Shown: positions 35,395 through 44,184, counted from the first letter of the stretch. The stretch is DNA of 64,000 nucleotides from Streptomyces sp. CBMA291 (GCF_014596525.1 NZ_MSJP01000063.1:1-64000); one strand, 5' to 3'. Program-made: numbers and translations. Notes: generated by a model not told the origin, from the letters alone.

Positions 35395-36114
35395 TCAGAC
35401 CCCCGACACCTCCAGGAGGGAGCCCGTCACATAGGTGACCGCCATGGCCAGGGCGCCGCCCGCCACGTTGCGCACGACCGCGCGGCCCGGGGGCGCCTCG
35501 CCGAGGCGGGCGCTCCACCAGCCGGTGAAGGCGAGGGCGACCAGGACGGAGGCGACCGTGACCCAGAGGCGGGAGGAGGCCGGGGGCAGGACGATCGCGA
35601 GCAGCGGGAGCAGCGCGCCGACGGTGAAGGCGAGGAAGCTGGCGGCGGCGGCGTGCCAGGGGACGGTGAGCTGGTCGGGGTCGATGCCCAGCTCCACGCG
35701 CGCGTGGGCGCGCAGGGCGTCGCGGGCGGTGAGCTGCCGGGCGGCCTCGTGGGCCACCTCCCGGGACAGGCCGTGGCCCGCCAGGAGCCCGGTCAGCTCG
35801 TCGAGTTCGGCCTCCGGGTCCTCGCGCAGCTCGCGTTTCTCCTGGGCGAGCGCCGCCTTCTCCGAGTCGCGCTGGGTGGAGACGGAGACGTACTCGCCCG
35901 CCGCCATCGACATCGATCCGGCGACCAGACCGGCGAGCCCGGCGGTGAGCAGGGCGTCGTGGGACTCGGTGGCGCCCGCGACGCCGACGACGAGACCGGC
36001 GGTGGAGACGATGCCGTCGTTGGCGCCGAGCACGGCGGCACGGAGCCAGTTGAGCCGGGAGCCGAGGGCTCCGCCGTGCTCCTCGACCTGGCCGGAAGAG
36101 GGTGAATCGGTCAT
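35395..36114 (-). CDS. VIT1/CCC1-family metal transporter
   Basis: A 239-residue membrane protein related to vacuolar iron and manganese transporters. The first helix has the family motif RAAVLGANDGIVSTAGLVVGVAGA (about 24-47), followed by AGSMSMAAGEYVSVSTQRD (about 65-84), a charged cytoplasmic metal-binding helical loop (about 85-150), and three more helices. It probably exports or sequesters Fe2+ or Mn2+. ATG at 36114 lacks a strong ribosome-binding site. Confidence 0.88.
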   Translation of the reverse strand: MTDSPSSGQVEEHGGALGSRLNWLRAAVLGANDGIVSTAGLVVGVAGATESHDALLTAGLAGLVAGSMSMAAGEYVSVSTQRDSEKAALAQEKRELREDPEAELDELTGLLAGHGLSREVAHEAARQLTARDALRAHARVELGIDPDQLTVPWHAAAASFLAFTVGALLPLLAIVLPPASSRLWVTVASVLVALAFTGWWSARLGEAPPGRAVVRNVAGGALAMAVTYVTGSLLEVSGV

Positions 36115-36174
36115 CCCAGGAGGGTCGCACCCCACGGCCCGCCGGACCGGGACCGACCCGCCACGGCGGCCTTC

Positions 36175-36240
36175 CGGACCCGGACCCGGACTCGGACTCG
36201 GACCCGGACTCGGACTCGGGCTCGGACCCGGACTCGGACC
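36175..36240. repeat. Hexanucleotide CGGAC(C/T) repeat
   Basis: Eleven uninterrupted hexamers, CGGACC or CGGACT with one CGGGCT, 66 bases long. It lies in the 329-base divergent gap between the VIT1-type gene and the exonuclease gene. The rest of the gap (to about 36415) holds looser repeats such as GGGCATCGGG..GGGTCCGGCG. I see no gene in the gap. Confidence 0.85.
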
Positions 36241-36443
36241 CGCTCGCCACCGTGGCCTTCAGAGCCCGGGGCGGCTCGCTTCGGGACGGGTCCGGCTCGC
36301 TTCGGGAGGCGTCCGGCGGGCAACGGCGGGCATCGGGAAGGGTCCGGCGGGCATCGGGTCGGGTCCGGCGGGCCGCGGAGGGGGTCGGCGGGAGGTTCCC
36401 GGGGCACCGGGGGCGGCGTTGTCGGCGCTTGGCCGTATTCTCA

Positions 36444-37430
36444 ATGACCGTGCTTGACGACCGTACGACTACAGCGACATGGCCGGCCGCGTACCCCCAG
36501 GGGTACGCGGTCGTCGACGTGGAGACCACCGGACTCGCCCGTGACGACCGGATAGTGTCGGCTGCCGTCTACCGGCTCGACGCCCAGGGGAACGTCCAGG
36601 ACCACTGGTACACCCTGGTCAACCCGGAGCGCGATCCGGGCCCGGTCTGGATCCACGGCCTGACCAGCGAGGTCCTGGCGGACGCGCCGCTCTTCCCGGA
36701 GATCGCGGCGGAGTTCGCCGCCCGGCTCGACGGACGGGTCCTGGTCGCGCACAACGCCATGTTCGACTGGCAGATGATCGCCCGGGAGTACGCGCGGGCC
36801 GAGTCCGCCGCCCCGGTGCGGCAGCGGCTCTGCACGATCGCGCTCTCCAAGGAGCTGGCGCTGCCGCTGCCGAACCACAAGCTGGAGTCGCTGGCCGCGC
36901 ACTTCGGCGTCGTGCAGCAGCGCGCGCACAACGCGCTCGACGACGCGCGGGTGCTCGCCGAGGCGTTCCGCCCCAGCCTGCACGCGGCGGCGGAGCGCGG
37001 TGTCCGGCTGCCGCTCCTGGAGTGCCGTCCGCTGACCGAGTGGGCCGCCTCCCCCGCGGAGCCCCGGATCGGCCGCCAGTCGTCGTACGGGTCCTCGTAC
37101 CGGGCGGGCGGGTGGCGTCCCTCGCGGAAGCGTCCGGCGTGCCCGTACCCCAACCCCGGCCGCTACGAGTCGGACAAACCGCTCAAGCAGGGCATGCGGA
37201 TCGCCTTTTCCGGTGACACCTCCATCGACCGCGAGCTGCTTGAGGACCGCACGGTCGACGCCGGGCTGCACGTCGCCACCAGCGTCTCCCGGCTGACCAG
37301 TCTGCTGGTCACCAACGACCCGGACTCCGCCACCTCCAAGACGGTCAAGGCCAAGTCCTTCGGCACCCCGGTCGTGGACGAGGCCGCGTACACCCAGCTC
37401 CTGCGGGACGTGGCCCCGGCAGACGGGTGA
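36444..37430 (+). CDS. DnaQ-like 3'-5' exonuclease with BRCT domain
   Basis: A 328-residue protein with an N-terminal DEDDh exonuclease (about 18-190): Exo I DVETTG (D25, E27), Exo II HNAMFDW, and Exo III with HNALDDAR. The middle (about 195-245) is a serine/arginine/proline linker. The C terminus (about 250-322) has the BRCT pattern MRIAFSGDTSIDRELLEDRTVDAG and TSLLVTNDPDSATSKTVKAKSFGTPVV. It is a proofreading-type or DNA-repair nuclease, common in Streptomyces as a second epsilon-like protein. The ATG at 36444 starts the domain directly; the long upstream open frame is formed by the hexamer repeat and is not coding. Confidence 0.9.
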   Translation: MTVLDDRTTTATWPAAYPQGYAVVDVETTGLARDDRIVSAAVYRLDAQGNVQDHWYTLVNPERDPGPVWIHGLTSEVLADAPLFPEIAAEFAARLDGRVLVAHNAMFDWQMIAREYARAESAAPVRQRLCTIALSKELALPLPNHKLESLAAHFGVVQQRAHNALDDARVLAEAFRPSLHAAAERGVRLPLLECRPLTEWAASPAEPRIGRQSSYGSSYRAGGWRPSRKRPACPYPNPGRYESDKPLKQGMRIAFSGDTSIDRELLEDRTVDAGLHVATSVSRLTSLLVTNDPDSATSKTVKAKSFGTPVVDEAAYTQLLRDVAPADG

Positions 37431-37493
37431 CGCCCCCGCCCCGGCGGGCGCGCCGAGCTGCGCCCGCCCGCCGGGGACCGCACCCTGTGGCCC

Positions 37494-37727
37494 ATGGCAC
37501 GTTGCGAGGTCTGCGGAAACGAATACGGGATGTCCTTCGAGGTGCACGCGCAGGGCGCGGTGCACGTCTTCGACTGCTTCGCCTGCGCCATCCACCGGAT
37601 GGCGCCCATCTGCGAGCACTGCCGGGTCCAGGTCATCGGCCAGGGCGTCGAGGTGGACGGCAGCTGGTACTGCGGCGGCCACTGCGCCCGCGCCGAAGGG
37701 AGGGCGGGGATCGTCGACCGGGTCTGA
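37494..37727 (+). CDS. Small zinc-finger-like protein
   Basis: A 77-residue protein with four cysteine pairs: CEVC (4-7), CFAC (about 28-31), CEHC (about 40-43) and CGGHC (about 60-64), plus histidines (VHVFD, AIHRM). The spacing resembles two LIM-type or double zinc-ribbon modules. Similar Streptomyces proteins are sometimes labelled prokaryotic metallothionein; a metal-binding role is likely, a precise function unknown. ATG at 37494. Confidence 0.75.
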   Translation: MARCEVCGNEYGMSFEVHAQGAVHVFDCFACAIHRMAPICEHCRVQVIGQGVEVDGSWYCGGHCARAEGRAGIVDRV

Positions 37728-37820
37728 GGAAACGATTCGGGCCCGCCCGGGTCAGCGCCCTCCCGAACCACCCCGAACCCCCCTGCGCACCCCCCGGCAC
37801 CCCCGCTGTACCGTCATGGG

Positions 37821-38774
37821 GTGTACCGCTTCCTGTTGTCCCGGCAATGGGTGATCCTCACCCTCGTCGCCCTCGTCCTCGTCCCCACGATGATCGAGCT
37901 GGGCTTCTGGCAGTTCCACCGGCATGAACGGCGGGTCGCCCAGAACACCCTGATCGCGGACAGCATCGCGGCGAAGCCGGTCCCCGTCGAGCGGCTCACC
38001 TCCCCCGGTCACACCGTCCCCCGCGAGGACTACTGGCGGCCCGCCACCGCCACCGGCACCTTCGACACCGCCCACGAGGTGGTGGTCCGCCGCCGCACCT
38101 CCGCCGACGACCGGGTCGGCGTGCACGTCCTCACCCCGCTGGTCCTCCGGGACGGCCGGATCGTCATGGTCAACCGGGGCTGGATCCCGGCCGCCGAGGA
38201 CCAGCACTCCTTCCCGGCGGTGCCGCCCGCGCCCAAGGGCGAGATCACCGTCACGGGCCGGCTCAAGGCCGACGAGACCACCGGCGCCAGCGGCATCAAG
38301 GACCTCAAGGGCCTGCCGGACCGGCAGGTCATGCTCATCGACAGCCGTCAGCAGTCCGCCCTCATCGGCCGCGAGGTCCTCGGCGGCTATCTCGAACTGA
38401 TCGCGCCCGCCCCCGGGAAGAACGGCCCCGAGCCGATCCCCGAGCCCGACCACGACTCGATCGGCGCCCATATGGCGTACGCCGTCCAGTGGTGGCTCTT
38501 CGCCGCCGGAGTCCCCGTCGGCTGGATCATCCTCGTACGCCGGGAGAAGCAGGACCGACGGAACGCGGCCACGGCCGGGAGCACGGACACGCCCGGAGCG
38601 GACGGCCCCGCCGGGAGCACGGGCGGCGCATCGGAGCCGGGCTCCGCCGACAGCCCGGACACCCCGGGAACGAGCCCCGCCGACGGCACCGGCGCCCCCT
38701 CGGCGGACCCCTCCGGGGCCCCCGGCACCCCCGGCCCGGACGCCGACGCGATCCAGTCCGCCCCCGCCCGCTGA
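37821..38774 (+). CDS. SURF1 family cytochrome oxidase assembly protein
   Basis: A 317-residue membrane protein. Two membrane helices bracket the domain (about 8-28 and 220-240). The SURF1 signature is present: LGFWQFHRHERR (about 28-39), VNRGWIP (about 115-121), and a second-helix region AYAVQWWLFAAGVPVGWI. It helps assemble the aa3 terminal oxidase, including haem a insertion. A 70-residue C-terminal tail of Gly/Pro/Ser/Asp repeats extends past the family end. The GTG at 37821 has no clear ribosome-binding site. Confidence 0.9.
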   Translation: MYRFLLSRQWVILTLVALVLVPTMIELGFWQFHRHERRVAQNTLIADSIAAKPVPVERLTSPGHTVPREDYWRPATATGTFDTAHEVVVRRRTSADDRVGVHVLTPLVLRDGRIVMVNRGWIPAAEDQHSFPAVPPAPKGEITVTGRLKADETTGASGIKDLKGLPDRQVMLIDSRQQSALIGREVLGGYLELIAPAPGKNGPEPIPEPDHDSIGAHMAYAVQWWLFAAGVPVGWIILVRREKQDRRNAATAGSTDTPGADGPAGSTGGASEPGSADSPDTPGTSPADGTGAPSADPSGAPGTPGPDADAIQSAPAR

Positions 38775-38808
38775 TTGACCGCCACCACTTGCGGGAACAG
38801 CCCTGAGC

Positions 38809-40599
38809 GTGACGCAACGTATCGACGACTACGCCCTCATCGGCGATCTCCAGACCGCCGCGCTCGTCGGACGCGACGGATCGGTCGACTGGCTGTGTCT
38901 GCCCCGCTTCGACTCGGCCGCCTGCTTCGCCTCGATCCTCGGCGACGAGGACAACGGCCACTGGCGGCTCGCCCCCAAGGGCGCCACGACCTGTACCGAC
39001 CGCCGCTATCTCGACGACTCCCTCGTCCTTGAGACCCGCTGGGAGACCCGTACCGGCACCGTCAAGGTCCTCGACTTCATGCCACAGCGGGACAAGGCCC
39101 CCGATCTGGTGCGGATCGTGGAGGGCGTCAGCGGCGCCGTCGAGATGAGCGCCGTCCTGCGGCTCCGCTTCGACTACGGCTCCGTCGTGCCGTGGATGCG
39201 CCGCGCCGACGGACACCGGGTCGCCATCGCGGGTCCCGACTCCGTCTGGCTGCGCAGCGAGCCCCCCGTGAAGACCTGGGGACAGCAGTTCTCCACCTGC
39301 TCCTCCTTCACCGTGGCCGCCGGGGAGAAAGTCGCCTTCGTCCTCACCTGGCACCCCTCGCACGAGCCACGGCCCGCCCTCGTCGACCCCCACGAAGCCC
39401 TCGAACAGTCCCTCGCCGACTGGCGGGAGTGGGCGGCCCGCTGCACCTACCGGGGCCCCCACCGCGAGGCCGTCGTCCGCTCCCTGATCACCCTCAAGGC
39501 CCTCACCTACGCTCCGACCGGCGGCATCGTCGCCGCCCCCACCACCTCGCTGCCCGAGGAGATCGGCGGCGTCCGCAACTGGGACTACCGGGCGTGCTGG
39601 CTGCGCGACTCCTCCCTCACTCTCGGCGCACTGCTCGCCGCCGGATACGTCGACGAGGCCTCCGCCTGGCGCGACTGGCTGCTGCGCTCGGTCGCCGGGG
39701 ACCCGGCCGACCTCCAGATCATGTACGGCCCCGCCGGGGAGCGCAGACTGCCCGAGACGACCCTGCCCTGGCTGCGCGGGTACGGCGACTCCACCCCGGT
39801 CAGGACCGGGAACGCGGCCGTCGACCAGTTCCAGCTCGACGTCTACGGCGAGGTCATCGACTCGCTGTTCCGCGCCCGGGAGGCGGGCATCCCGGCCAAG
39901 CGGCACGCCTGGTACCTCCAGCTGAGCCTGCTCGGCTTCCTTGAGTCGACCTGGCGCGAACCCGACGAGGGACTGTGGGAGGTGCGCGGGCCTCGCCGCC
40001 ACTTCACCCACTCCAAGGTGATGGCGTGGGTGGCCGCCGACCGGGCCGTCCGCACCCTGGAGGACGACCCCACGCTGCCCGGCGACGCGGGACGGTGGCG
40101 GGCCATGCGGGACGAGATCCACGCCCAGGTCTGCGCCCGCGCCTACGACCCCGTCCGCAACACCTTCACCCAGTCCTACGGCTCCACCGAACTCGACGCG
40201 GCGACCCTCCTCATCCCCCAGGTCGGCTTCCTGCCCCCGGACGACCCCCGGGTGGTCGGCACGGTGGACGCGGTACGGGCGGAGCTGACGCACGACGGTT
40301 TCGTACGCCGCTACAGCACCGCGTCGAGCGCCATCGACGGTCTGCCCGGCCAGGAGGGCACCTTCCTGGTCTGCTCGTTCTGGATGGCGGACGCGCTGCG
40401 GCTGACCGGCAGGACCGACGAGGCCCGCGCGCTCTTCGAACGGCTCGTCGGGCTCGTCAACGACGTGGGCCTCCTCGCGGAGGAGTACGACCCGGCGGCC
40501 CGGCGCCAGCTGGGCAACTTCCCGCAGGCCTTCAGCCACATCGGCCTGGTGGGCACGGCCCTCGCGCTGGCCCGGGAGGAGTCGGACCCGGCAGGATAG
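38809..40599 (+). CDS. Glycoside hydrolase family 15 protein
   Basis: A 596-residue cytosolic enzyme of the glucoamylase/trehalase clan. The N-terminal beta-sandwich domain begins RIDDYALIGDLQTAALVGRDGSVDWLCLPRFDS (about 4-36). The catalytic (alpha/alpha)6 barrel starts near residue 215 with TTSLPEEIGGVRNWDYRACWLRDS (about 244-267). The C-terminal acid region is in EEYDPAARRQLGNFPQAFSHIGLV. The actinobacterial members with this start include trehalases, so either glucosidase or trehalase activity is possible. It lies 34 bases after the SURF1 gene and six bases before the SDR gene. Confidence 0.9.
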   Translation: MTQRIDDYALIGDLQTAALVGRDGSVDWLCLPRFDSAACFASILGDEDNGHWRLAPKGATTCTDRRYLDDSLVLETRWETRTGTVKVLDFMPQRDKAPDLVRIVEGVSGAVEMSAVLRLRFDYGSVVPWMRRADGHRVAIAGPDSVWLRSEPPVKTWGQQFSTCSSFTVAAGEKVAFVLTWHPSHEPRPALVDPHEALEQSLADWREWAARCTYRGPHREAVVRSLITLKALTYAPTGGIVAAPTTSLPEEIGGVRNWDYRACWLRDSSLTLGALLAAGYVDEASAWRDWLLRSVAGDPADLQIMYGPAGERRLPETTLPWLRGYGDSTPVRTGNAAVDQFQLDVYGEVIDSLFRAREAGIPAKRHAWYLQLSLLGFLESTWREPDEGLWEVRGPRRHFTHSKVMAWVAADRAVRTLEDDPTLPGDAGRWRAMRDEIHAQVCARAYDPVRNTFTQSYGSTELDAATLLIPQVGFLPPDDPRVVGTVDAVRAELTHDGFVRRYSTASSAIDGLPGQEGTFLVCSFWMADALRLTGRTDEARALFERLVGLVNDVGLLAEEYDPAARRQLGNFPQAFSHIGLVGTALALAREESDPAG

Positions 40600-40604
40600 C
40601 CCCC

Positions 40605-41360
40605 ATGGATCTGGGACTGAAGGACCGTGTGTACGTGGTGACCGGGGCGACGCGAGGACTCGGGAGGGCCTCCGCGGAGGCGCTGCTCGCCGAGGGCGCC
40701 AAGGTGCTGATCACCGGGCGCGAGGAGACGGCCGTCGCCGACGCCGTCGCCGATCTGGGCCCCGGCGCGGCGGGCGTCGCCGCCGACAACGGCGACGCGG
40801 GGACCCCCGCCCGGCTGATCGCGGAGGCCCGCGCCCGGTTCGGCGGCTTCGACGGCATCCTGATCAGCGTCGGCGGCCCGGCCCCCGGCTTCGCCGCCGA
40901 CAACACCGACGAGCAGTGGGCGGCCGCCTTCGACACCGTCTTCCTCGGGGCCGTACGGCTGGCCCGCGCCGCCGCCGAGGCCCTCGGCGAGGGCGGGGTG
41001 ATCGGCTTCGTCCTCTCCGGCTCCGTCCACGAGCCGATCCCCGGCCTGACCATCTCCAACGGGCTCCGCCCGGGGCTCGCCGGCTTCGCGAAGTCCCTCG
41101 CCAACGATCTGGGCCCGCGCGGGGTGCGGGTCGTCGGACTGCTTCCGAGCCGCATCGACACCGACCGGGTGCGCTCCCTCGACGAGCTGTCCGGCGACGC
41201 CGAGGCGGCCCGCGCGGCCAACGAGGCCACGATCCCGCTGCGCCGCTACGGCACCCCCGAGGAGTTCGGCAGGACCGCCGCCTTCCTGCTCTCCCCCGCC
41301 GCCTCCTATCTGACGGGCCTGATGATCCCGGTGGACGGCGGGGCCCGCGGCGGCTTCTGA
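40605..41360 (+). CDS. Short-chain dehydrogenase with non-canonical active site
   Basis: A 251-residue Rossmann-fold oxidoreductase. The cofactor loop TGATRGLG (13-20) is intact. The usual Tyr-x-x-x-Lys is replaced by a SNGLRPGLAGFAKSLA-like segment after SGSVHEPIPGLTI, the pattern of the BKR-like SDR subfamily whose members are often annotated as 3-oxoacyl-ACP reductases. Its substrate is unknown. The ATG at 40605 lies five bases after the GH15 stop, so the two genes are probably cotranscribed. Confidence 0.85.
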   Translation: MDLGLKDRVYVVTGATRGLGRASAEALLAEGAKVLITGREETAVADAVADLGPGAAGVAADNGDAGTPARLIAEARARFGGFDGILISVGGPAPGFAADNTDEQWAAAFDTVFLGAVRLARAAAEALGEGGVIGFVLSGSVHEPIPGLTISNGLRPGLAGFAKSLANDLGPRGVRVVGLLPSRIDTDRVRSLDELSGDAEAARAANEATIPLRRYGTPEEFGRTAAFLLSPAASYLTGLMIPVDGGARGGF

Positions 41361-41364
41361 ACCC

Positions 41365-41952
41365 TCAGGAGACCCGGCGGGCCCGGTGCTTCACGGCCCG
41401 CAGCCGCGCCTCGGTGGGCAGGGCGGACAGCCCCGCCGAGGTCCGGGCGTGCGCGAGCGCCTCGGAGCCCAGCGTCGTCAGGGCCTCGCCCGGGGAGGCG
41501 TACGGCTCCAGGAGCAGCGCGACCCGGGTGCGGGGGGCGGCCCGTCGGCCGGTCAGGGCGACCCTGGCCCGTGCCACCCCCTCCTGGGCGACGGCGTCGG
41601 CCTCCATGACCGCCTCCAGGGCCCGGCCGCGCAGCAGGGCCGCCTCGCCGTCGCCGCTGTCGACGAGGACCTCGGCGAGCCGGGCCCGCCGGAACTGGAC
41701 GAGCAGCCACCACAGGGCGAGCAGGACGACAAGCCCGAGGACCGCGATCACCACCGGCCACCACCAGCCCTCGTCCCGCCACCGCTGCCGCCCGGCTCTG
41801 GTCAGAAGCACGTCGGACGGGCCCGACCAGGGCCACCAGGACGGCACCGGGAGATCGAGGGCGGCGGCGAGGACGGCCCCGCCGCCGATCAGGAGCAGCA
41901 CTCCCGCGAGGCCGAGCAGGACGCGGTTGACGCGCCGCAGGACTTGCGTCAC
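41365..41952 (-). CDS. amaP: Alkaline-shock membrane anchor protein AmaP
   Basis: A 195-residue protein with two membrane helices (about 11-32 and 65-86), separated by a tryptophan-rich outer loop (PVPSWWPWSGPSD), then a cytoplasmic domain of strand/helix repeats. This is the AmaP pattern, which anchors Asp23 polymers to the membrane in other Gram-positives. The GTG at 41952 has GGAAGGGG at a good distance. It is the last gene of the five-gene Asp23 operon, four bases after its neighbour. Confidence 0.83.
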   Translation of the reverse strand: MTQVLRRVNRVLLGLAGVLLLIGGGAVLAAALDLPVPSWWPWSGPSDVLLTRAGRQRWRDEGWWWPVVIAVLGLVVLLALWWLLVQFRRARLAEVLVDSGDGEAALLRGRALEAVMEADAVAQEGVARARVALTGRRAAPRTRVALLLEPYASPGEALTTLGSEALAHARTSAGLSALPTEARLRAVKHRARRVS

Positions 41953-41956
41953 CTGG

Positions 41957-42988
41957 TCACCCCTTCCTGGGCGGCCTGGCCACCCGTACGGTCGGCGAGG
42001 GCGGGCGGGCCAGGCCCAGTTCCGCGATGCCGGTGGCGACGGCCCGCTCCACGTCGGCCTTGACCTCGTCCAGCGCCCGGAAGTGCGAGAGCGCCCGGAC
42101 CTTGGCCCGGGAGCGGCCGACGCGGACCCGTACGGACTGCACCCCGGAGACCTCCATGGCCCGGTCCCGCAGGGCGAGCGCCGCCGCCTCCCGGTCGAGC
42201 CCGGCCCGTACGTCGGGATGCTCGCGCCGCATCGGCAGGACGGCCCGCAGCCCCGGGGTGAGGGCGAGGACCAGCAGCCAGAGGCCGAGAAGACAGGCGA
42301 GGACGGCCCCGAGGACGACCAGGACGTCGTCGAGCGGCCGAGTGGCGAGGCCCCGCGCCAGCTCCCGCCGCCAGGCCATGGCCCCCCGCCCGGACCGGAC
42401 GGCGGCCACGTCGTACAGGAGCAGCCCCGCACCCCCGAGGACGACGGCGGCGACCAGAGCGGCCGGAACCCGCCGCACGGCCCAGAACCGCCGGACCCGG
42501 GTGAGGGGCTCTCCGGCGAGAACGGGGACGTCGGCACGGTCGGGACCGTCGGGGCGGTTGGGGATGCCGGGACGGTTGGGAATGTCGGGACGGTCGGGGA
42601 CGTCGGGGACGTCGGGGCGGTCAGGGCGGTCGGGGACGTCGGGGCGATCGGGACCGCCCGCACCCGTCGGGGCTTGGGTCCGGGCTGGACCATCCGCGCC
42701 GACGGGGCCGGACGGGGCTGCGGTACGGCCGGGGCCTTCCGCGCCCGCCGGACCGCCGCTCGCGCCGACCGTGCCCGGTGGGCTTACGGGACCGACCAGG
42801 CCGTCCGTGCCGGCTCGGGGGGCCGAGGGGCGCCCGGATCCGGCCGCGCCCGCCGGACGGTCAGGGCGACCGGAGCCGCCCGTACCTGTCGGCGGCCCCG
42901 CGGGGCCGTCCGGGCGGCCCTTGCGCCCGTCGCGCCGGGGACGGCCGGGGCCGTCGGGGCCGGTGGGCCGTTCCGGGTCGGTCGTCAT
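41957..42988 (-). CDS. DUF6286-type membrane protein with disordered N terminus
   Basis: A 343-residue protein. Residues 1-155 are almost entirely Gly, Pro, Arg, Asp and Ala, including a run of (R)PDVPDRPD-like triplets (about 113-150). Two membrane helices follow (about 170-190 and 222-243), then a cytoplasmic domain (about 245-343; VRAGLDREAAALALRDRAMEVSGV and VRVRVGRSRAKVRAL), similar in arrangement to AmaP. I recognise the domain as the DUF6286 type found in actinobacterial Asp23 operons. Its ATG overlaps the end of the Asp23-2 gene by four bases. Confidence 0.8.
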   Translation of the reverse strand: MTTDPERPTGPDGPGRPRRDGRKGRPDGPAGPPTGTGGSGRPDRPAGAAGSGRPSAPRAGTDGLVGPVSPPGTVGASGGPAGAEGPGRTAAPSGPVGADGPARTQAPTGAGGPDRPDVPDRPDRPDVPDVPDRPDIPNRPGIPNRPDGPDRADVPVLAGEPLTRVRRFWAVRRVPAALVAAVVLGGAGLLLYDVAAVRSGRGAMAWRRELARGLATRPLDDVLVVLGAVLACLLGLWLLVLALTPGLRAVLPMRREHPDVRAGLDREAAALALRDRAMEVSGVQSVRVRVGRSRAKVRALSHFRALDEVKADVERAVATGIAELGLARPPSPTVRVARPPRKG

Positions 42989-43359
42989 GAGACGCGGTCC
43001 CGTCCGGCGGACTGGCGGGTGAGGGCGGAGTGGAGCCGTTCCACCTGGACGGTGACCTCGTGGACCTCCAGACCCGCCAGTTCCTCCACCCGGGCACGGA
43101 CCCGCCTTCGTACGGCCCCGCAGCGGCGCCCGACATCGGCGGGGTAGTCGAGGTCGAGCGTCACCGCGATCCGGGCGCTGTCCCGGTGGACGGCGACCGA
43201 GGCGTGCGGCTTCGAACCGCCTTCGGGGGCGGGCCCGGCGGCCTCCCGGGCCGCCTGTGCGGCGATCTTCGCGACGACCCGGTCGGCGATCGCGGTCGCC
43301 CCCCGGTCACGGGCCGGGCCGGGGGCGCGAGGCGGGCCGGGGGCTCGGTCGACGGCCAC
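42985..43359 (-). CDS. Asp23/Gls24 family envelope stress protein (second copy)
   Basis: A 124-residue cytoplasmic protein. ATAIADRVVAKIAAQAAREAAG (about 21-42) and the following alternating strands (HASVAVHRDSARIAVTLDLDYPADV) and C-terminal LAGLEVHEVTVQVERL are the Asp23 pattern. It is shorter and more diverged than the copy upstream in the same operon (43615-44091). The GTG at 43359 lies six bases after the small membrane-protein gene. The two Asp23 forms may copolymerise, which is inferred. Confidence 0.85.
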   Translation of the reverse strand: MAVDRAPGPPRAPGPARDRGATAIADRVVAKIAAQAAREAAGPAPEGGSKPHASVAVHRDSARIAVTLDLDYPADVGRRCGAVRRRVRARVEELAGLEVHEVTVQVERLHSALTRQSAGRDRVS

Positions 43360-43365
43360 CCGGCG

Positions 43366-43551
43366 TCACCGCCGCCGTTCGCCGCGTTCGCGGCTCTGGA
43401 ACAGATCGCCCGGTTCGAGATCGCCGTCGAGGAAGCGACCGGCCACGAAGCCGATCGCCCCCAAGGCCGCGACCAGCAAGAATGCCCCGAAGCCGCCGAA
43501 GTATCCGGCGAAACCGAGGGCCATGCCGGCCACCAGGCCGACCACCGCCAT
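43366..43551 (-). CDS. DUF2273-like small membrane protein of the Asp23 operon
   Basis: A 61-residue protein with two closely packed glycine-rich helices (about 2-22 and 24-42), followed by a charged end DGDLEPGDLFQSRERGERRR. DUF2273-type proteins accompany Asp23/AmaP in many Gram-positives. The second of two ATGs (43551) is used because AGGA lies at a proper distance from it but abuts the first. It sits between the two Asp23 genes. Confidence 0.78.
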   Translation of the reverse strand: MAVVGLVAGMALGFAGYFGGFGAFLLVAALGAIGFVAGRFLDGDLEPGDLFQSRERGERRR

Positions 43552-43614
43552 GCTCATTCCTGACCCCTTCCTGAGTCTTCCTGAGCCCCCCGTACGCGTC
43601 CGCCCGCCCCGCCG

Positions 43615-44091
43615 CTACTGAAGCCGCGGTTCCGGCTCGTCCTCCTCGTCGTCGGGCAGCTTCACGTCGCTGACCGCGATGTTGACCTCGACGACTTCGA
43701 GGCCGGTCATCCGCTCCACTGCGGCGATGACGTTCTCCCGGACGTCACCGGCGACCTCGGCGATGGAGACGCCGTAGTCGACGACGATCTCCAGGTCGAG
43801 CGCGGTCTGCACCTCGCCGACCTCGGCCTTCACCCCTCGGGTGACGCTCGCCTTGCCGCCGCCCCCGCCGGGTACCCGATCGCGTACGGCGCCGAAGGTG
43901 CGGGAGAGCCCGCTGCCCATGGCGTGCACGCCGACGACATCGCGGGCGGCGAGACCGGCGATCTTCTCGACGACGCCGTCGGCGATGGTCGTCCGGCCCC
44001 GGGTCGCGGCCGGGCCGCCACCCCGCTTGGTGACCGAGGTGCGGCGCGTGTCGTCGCCGCTGGAGTCATGGGACTGCGTGGTGTCCGTCAT
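43615..44091 (-). CDS. Asp23/Gls24 family envelope stress protein
   Basis: A 158-residue protein. After a charged start (about 1-30), GRTTIADGVVEKIAGLAARDVVGVHAMG (about 31-58) begins the Asp23 domain. The strands VKAEVGEVQTALDLEIVVDYGVSIAEVAGDV follow, then VERMTGLEVVEVNIAVSDVKLP and an acidic tail. Asp23 forms a membrane-linked network anchored by AmaP. It is the first gene of the five-gene operon running to 41365. ATG at 44091. Confidence 0.92.
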   Translation of the reverse strand: MTDTTQSHDSSGDDTRRTSVTKRGGGPAATRGRTTIADGVVEKIAGLAARDVVGVHAMGSGLSRTFGAVRDRVPGGGGGKASVTRGVKAEVGEVQTALDLEIVVDYGVSIAEVAGDVRENVIAAVERMTGLEVVEVNIAVSDVKLPDDEEDEPEPRLQ

Positions 44092-44184
44092 TGCGTTTCG
44101 CCCCTTCCGGGATATTTCGGGGTTCTTTGCCCACACTAAGGGCGCTTCCTCGGTCCCGCCCCGGGGATACGGCAGGCTGGGGCA

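Noticed and set aside
36102..36443. N-terminal extension of the exonuclease gene through the hexamer repeat.
   Set aside because: The extension is a PDSD repeat with no homology, and the DnaQ domain begins normally at the ATG at 36444.
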